Assembly: GCA_020091685.1 (NCBI GenBank)
Contig: CM034596.1
Location: 1,461,555 to 1,525,554, forward strand
DNA: 64,000 nt
Source: Lutjanus erythropterus
Taxonomy: Eukaryota > Chordata > Actinopteri > Lutjaniformes > Lutjanidae
Reading direction: 5' to 3'
Shown: piece after piece, positions 60,189 to 64,000 of the stretch
How positions within the stretch are numbered: position 1 is the first letter of the stretch
Layout of the letters: every line of letters starts with the position of its first letter
The notes under the pieces: model-generated
Databases searched by the model: none
What the model saw: the letters and a program-made list of their open reading frames with translations, nothing else
Told to the model about the DNA's origin: nothing
Made by a program: the position numbers and the translations under genes

Positions 60189-60739
60189 TTAAAGGGACAG
60201 TTCACCCCCAAATCAAAAATATACATTTCCTCAGGCCTAGAGTGCTATTTAACCATCTAGATAGTTTTAGTGTGAGTTGCAGATATCAGCTGAAGAGATG
60301 TCTGCTGTCTAGAGAAACTGGTTCCTACATGACAGTGCTCTTAACAAGGTCTGTGGATTGCTCAATGGTGAAGTGTCTTTCCAGAAATCATGACCTAGTT
60401 ACTCGCAATAATCCACAGACCTTGTTATGAGCAGTTTCATGTAGGAAATATTTTTTCTCTAGTAGAAAGAAAGTAGTTGTAGAAGACTCTACCTAAGAAA
60501 GAAAATAGTTCCTATATGGAACTTCTCACACCAAGGTCTGAAGATTATCTTGAGTAACCAGGTCATGATTCCTGGAAAGAGACATTGCTGTTGGGTTTTT
60601 CAAATGTTTTTTTTTTCTTTGGCTCTTTGAGCACCACCAGATGATATCTCCAAAACTCTGCAACTCAGACCAAACTGTCTAGATGGATAAATAGCACTAC
60701 AGGTCAGGGGAAAAACTGTGGGGTGAACTGTCCCTTTAA
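60189..60739. mobile_element. Fold-back inverted-repeat transposon with three internal arms
   Basis: Terminal repeats are TTAAAGGGACAGTTCACCCC and its inverse GGGGTGAACTGTCCCTTTAA; similarity continues inward about 100 bases (TAGTGCTATTTA-CCATCTAGA-AGTTT). Inside, arm 1 (60320-60360) is inverted as arm 2 (60381-60449), sharing CCTACATGA and AACAAGGTCTGTGGATT; arm 3 (60508-60590) repeats arm 1's orientation with CAAGGTCTG and CAGGTCATGATTCCTGG. Noncoding. Confidence 0.88.
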
Positions 60740-62242
60740 TTTGGCTTGTTACTGTGAATTCGTTTTGAAGGTCTGGAGTTCAAAAATCACTTAATGCAGC
60801 TTTAACAGTGCTTTGAGCTAAATACTGAAGTTTTATGGAAATCATGGCTTTAAATGAGTGGCATGGTAGCAGTATGTTTAGGTGTTCCTGAATGAACATT
60901 CCTGTCACAACATTGGATTAAAACCTTTTATGTGACTTTATATGACAGCATTTCACTGAATAATAAAAAAGACTATCCACAAAGGATTAGTATTTCATTT
61001 ATAACATGGGAGACCAACAAAATCTGACAACAAAGACCAAAATTAGGAAACTAATCCTTCTAAGGAACTAATCCTTTGGTATGCGGTGCAATTAAAGAAA
61101 AATGAATTGCATTCCTGTAGTATCCAAAAGATACTATCCACTGTAACTCATTGCTCCTGGGGGAATATCAGCATGAATAACCTTCCTTATAATAGTTGAT
61201 CTAGTTTCACACGTCTGATTTATAGCTAAATAATGGTCGAAACCTTATGCACTATTCCATATGCTAGAACTCCAAGATCGCCAGGCGTCTCTACTCAAAC
61301 CAACGATGTTGAATTAAAAGAGGTTCAAAAATAACAGAGCCAAGTCTCAGATTTGGCTGGGTGGTCTGCCCCACTACCATGGTGGTATAAGGCGACGAAT
61401 TGCGGTGAACGCAGAGCATTGACATGGCAGAACTTCTTGAGGGTCAAAAAAAATTATTTTTCTTTTAATCTCGCGTGTTTCAACATCTAGCGCCCCGACA
61501 GGACAGAGTGGCAGCACCACACCTTTTGTTATCTTAAATAATACCCACGATTCCACTTTTTTCTCCTGTGTAAATACTGAAAGGATGTTTTGCTAAGTTA
61601 TACGCTCGCCGGCTCTGTCTCGGCTTTGGCCTCAGACACACCAGTTCTTGTCATAACAAGAGCACGTGGACGTGTTGAACAGTCTAACAGACTTGTGTTC
61701 TCAGACAACAAAGGACGTTGACCCCTGTGACTCTTTCACAACTGTGGGTCAACCGACACAGCAAATACACACTTCCACTGGAAATCATAGGTGTTCCTAG
61801 AAAGCAGACGCCAACTATTTGCACCAAAAACACATCTAATGCCTCATCAGATGTTATTGAGCTAATTTAGTATTAGATAACAAAAAACTGACACCAGCAC
61901 AGTGATTATAATCTTTATTTGTTCCCAGCTTGATCTTAATCAGGTCAAAATGTTTTTGACCTGACAACACAGTTGGTGTCCTACTCTTTGTTTCTCATCA
62001 TAGCATTGCACTTGTACAGTAAGTGTTGTGCATATAATTAACTGCCTGTGCTGGTTATGTATAAACACTAATGACAAAAGTATTTATCAAGCACAAAACA
62101 AATTCAAGCTTTAATGGAGCTGAGGTCTTTAGAAAGTCAAACTGCTTGCCAACAATTTTTGGCTGACAGATTTCAAAAAGACGCGCACATCCAGCTATTT
62201 ACATCGCTATTGAAATCTTCCAACTGAATGATACTCCAGGTC
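60740..62242. other. Intergenic, no feature seen
   Basis: No coding signal. A GC-richer patch at 61370-61500 carries a 60-codon minus frame without recognisable content. Confidence 0.5.
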
Positions 62243-62678
62243 AACTGACACTTTCTATGTCCCACCCCTTTTTGCTCTGTGCTCCAATAACAGCTGAGCA
62301 TACTTTGTACCTCGGTCAACTTTTTGCTTTTCTTTAAAAGTGACATAGAGGATCACATCTTACGTTGGCTAATGTTAGGAAAACACTAGCTGAGTAGTTA
62401 GCTAATGATTACTGTTAATCATTGCTGCTAGCAACTAAGCTGGCATTTTGCTACTTTAAAGCTACTAAGGAACTTTCATATTTTAGAGGTTTCTGGACAA
62501 AGGCTGTAGTGTTCCCACTGTAATAACTACAAAATAAAATTATCTACATAAATATCTTCTCCTGTTTATTTTTAAGATACTTCTCACTGTAACTTTGCCT
62601 GGAAAAATGTAAACACAGACTTGTTACAACTGTCATTGGAGCACAGAGTGTAAAGGGGCGGGACTTAGGAAGGGTCAA
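62243..62678. mobile_element. Inverted-repeat transposon, family 2, copy 2
   Basis: The left arm has TGTCCCACCCCTTTTTGCTC, TGTGCTCCAATAACAGCTGA and ACCTCGGTCAAC; the right arm is its inverse (ATTGGAGCACAGAG, AAGGGGCGGGACTTAGGAAG). Both arms match 31510-32521. About 436 bases, interior noncoding with tandem AGCTAA or GCTAAT words. Confidence 0.78.
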
Positions 62679-63141
62679 TTCCAATGGACTTCGGGTTTAA
62701 AAGGAATGTGAACTTCCAAAACTGAGAGCGTGTGACTTTGAAGACAGGGATCAGAGGAAGCTTTAAGACTGGATTGTACTCCCAAAAGAGGACATGCGCA
62801 GTCGATCAGCGTCTGTAACGGCCAAATGATAAAGTTCATGATGAAATCCAACACACGTCCACACAAATCCTACACATACGTCACACGGTACCCCAGGGAT
62901 GTATAATACAAGGCTACAAGGATGTAGCTGCTGTAATAAGTAGTCAAGTGTCCATATTTTTGTTCTAGGAATTTGTGGCTATGAATTCTAGCTACTTTTC
63001 ATAATTTATATAAAACTTAAATAAGTTACATATGTGACACCGATATTTGTTTAGACTTGGATCTTTTATGTTTGATTATTGTTACACCAAGAAAAATGAC
63101 TAAATATATAAATTAAAAGTTAATGTTCCCAACTTGAATTC

Positions 63142-63490
63142 AAAGAACCGATGTGTGAGATTTTTGTGGCATCTAGTGATGAACTCTCCCCTTCCAAGTG
63201 TGTAGGAGAATCTATGGCTATGGTGGCTGCAAAACTGCCTTTCTAGAGCCAGCGTCTGTTTTGTCTGTTCTAGGCTACTAAAGAAACATGGCGGCCTCCA
63301 TGGAAGAGGATCCGTGCCCTCCGTAGATATAAACAGCTCATTCTAAGATAACAAAACCAAAATTCTTATTTCCAGATAACTACTCATGAAAGCATACTAC
63401 ACATTATACTCATTATATTCATATATATTATATGAAACATTTGCCACATTTTTTCAATAAATCCCCCTAAATCTTACACACTGGACCTTT
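63142..63490. mobile_element. Short inverted-repeat transposon of a common teleost type
   Basis: The left end AAGAACCGATGTGTGAGATT and the inverse of the right end, AAAGGTCCAGTGTGTAAGAT, are similar. The interior GTGGCATCTAGTGATGA, TCTAGAGCCAGCGTCTG, TCTGTTCTAGGCTACT, AAACATGGCGGCCTCC, GGAAGAGGATCCGTGCCCTC and GATATAAACAGCTCATTCTA follows, in order, a MITE that I know from many percomorphs. Noncoding. Confidence 0.85.
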
Positions 63491-64000
63491 ATTTCCTGGC
63501 AGAGGGGAAAGAGAAAAAAGAAACAGAAAGCTTTTAGATGATCATGTAGCTGACATATAACTGTTTTCAGTGAATAAAAATATAAATAAATAAAATAAGA
63601 TGAATGATGATTTTGATAAATTAAACATGGGAAATTATCCATATTAATACATTATATTAAAAGGTCTTTTCCATGTCTGTTTAAAATTATTTGTGGGGAT
63701 GGGACATTGGATAAACCTCAGTATTTTAACATTTAAAATTTTCTCTATAGCCTTGCTCACCCTCTGACACATAATCCTTCACAAAGCGTCTTTAACCCTC
63801 AACTATCACTCAATAGCTTTGTCGTTAATGAACCTCCATAAACTGGAATCAGCTTCGTTAAATCTGACAAAACAAAATCATGCGCCTGAAAACACCGGCT
63901 GCCAAACATTTACATTCAACAATGTCATGAACACAGTGGAGAAAACTTCTCGGTGTCTCTCAGTTTGCCATTCCAGTCTCTGGAACATAAACATGTGGTT

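Overview
The window reads as a stretch of AT-rich nuclear DNA from a ray-finned fish, most likely a percomorph teleost. Two host genes can be built from exons with correct splice sites and reading phase. Nearly everything else is introns and intergenic DNA filled with CA/GT and ATT microsatellites, tRNA-derived SINEs, short inverted-repeat DNA transposons of types I know from teleosts, Tc1/mariner remnants and a LINE fragment. There is nothing bacterial, no CRISPR array and no operon. Family assignments come from remembered sequence patterns, not from searches.

Minus strand, 35630 down to 6758: a complete four-exon gene for insulin-like growth factor-binding protein 2 (igfbp2; the teleost a/b copy is unresolved). 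The spliced frame gives 270 residues with a signal peptide, 12 N-domain cysteines, a variable linker, 6 C-domain cysteines (thyroglobulin type-1 module) and an RGD near the C-terminus. Introns 1, 2 and 3 are about 15.6, 6.0 and 6.4 kb and are packed with mobile-element remains.

Plus strand, 53062 to 57401: a complete three-coding-exon gene for a receptor activity-modifying protein of the six-cysteine RAMP1/RAMP3 type (145 residues; signal peptide, ectodomain, one membrane span, short tail). It lies head-to-head with igfbp2, about 17.4 kb away. IGFBP2 is a secreted IGF carrier and RAMPs escort calcitonin-family receptors, so the two share no pathway; the link between them is chromosomal history.

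Region by region: 1-6757 is the 3' flank of igfbp2, with telomere-like repeats and a short inverted-repeat element. 6758-35630 is igfbp2. 35631-53061 is intergenic, with a decayed USP37-like protease fragment, a 1.3-kb composite repeat rich in GGTTCT-type motifs, and several short open frames that I do not believe. 53062-57401 is the RAMP gene. 57402-64000 is its 3' region and flank, with at least three inverted-repeat elements.

The features most worth a second look are two tandem fold-back elements whose arms carry a decayed THAP zinc-finger exon (22061-23173), a transposon end lying about 17 bases inside the intron from the exon 2 splice donor of igfbp2, a RAMP lacking the aromatic residues that mammals use at the receptor interface, and a three-armed fold-back element (60189-60739). 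I saw no clearly new multi-gene system.
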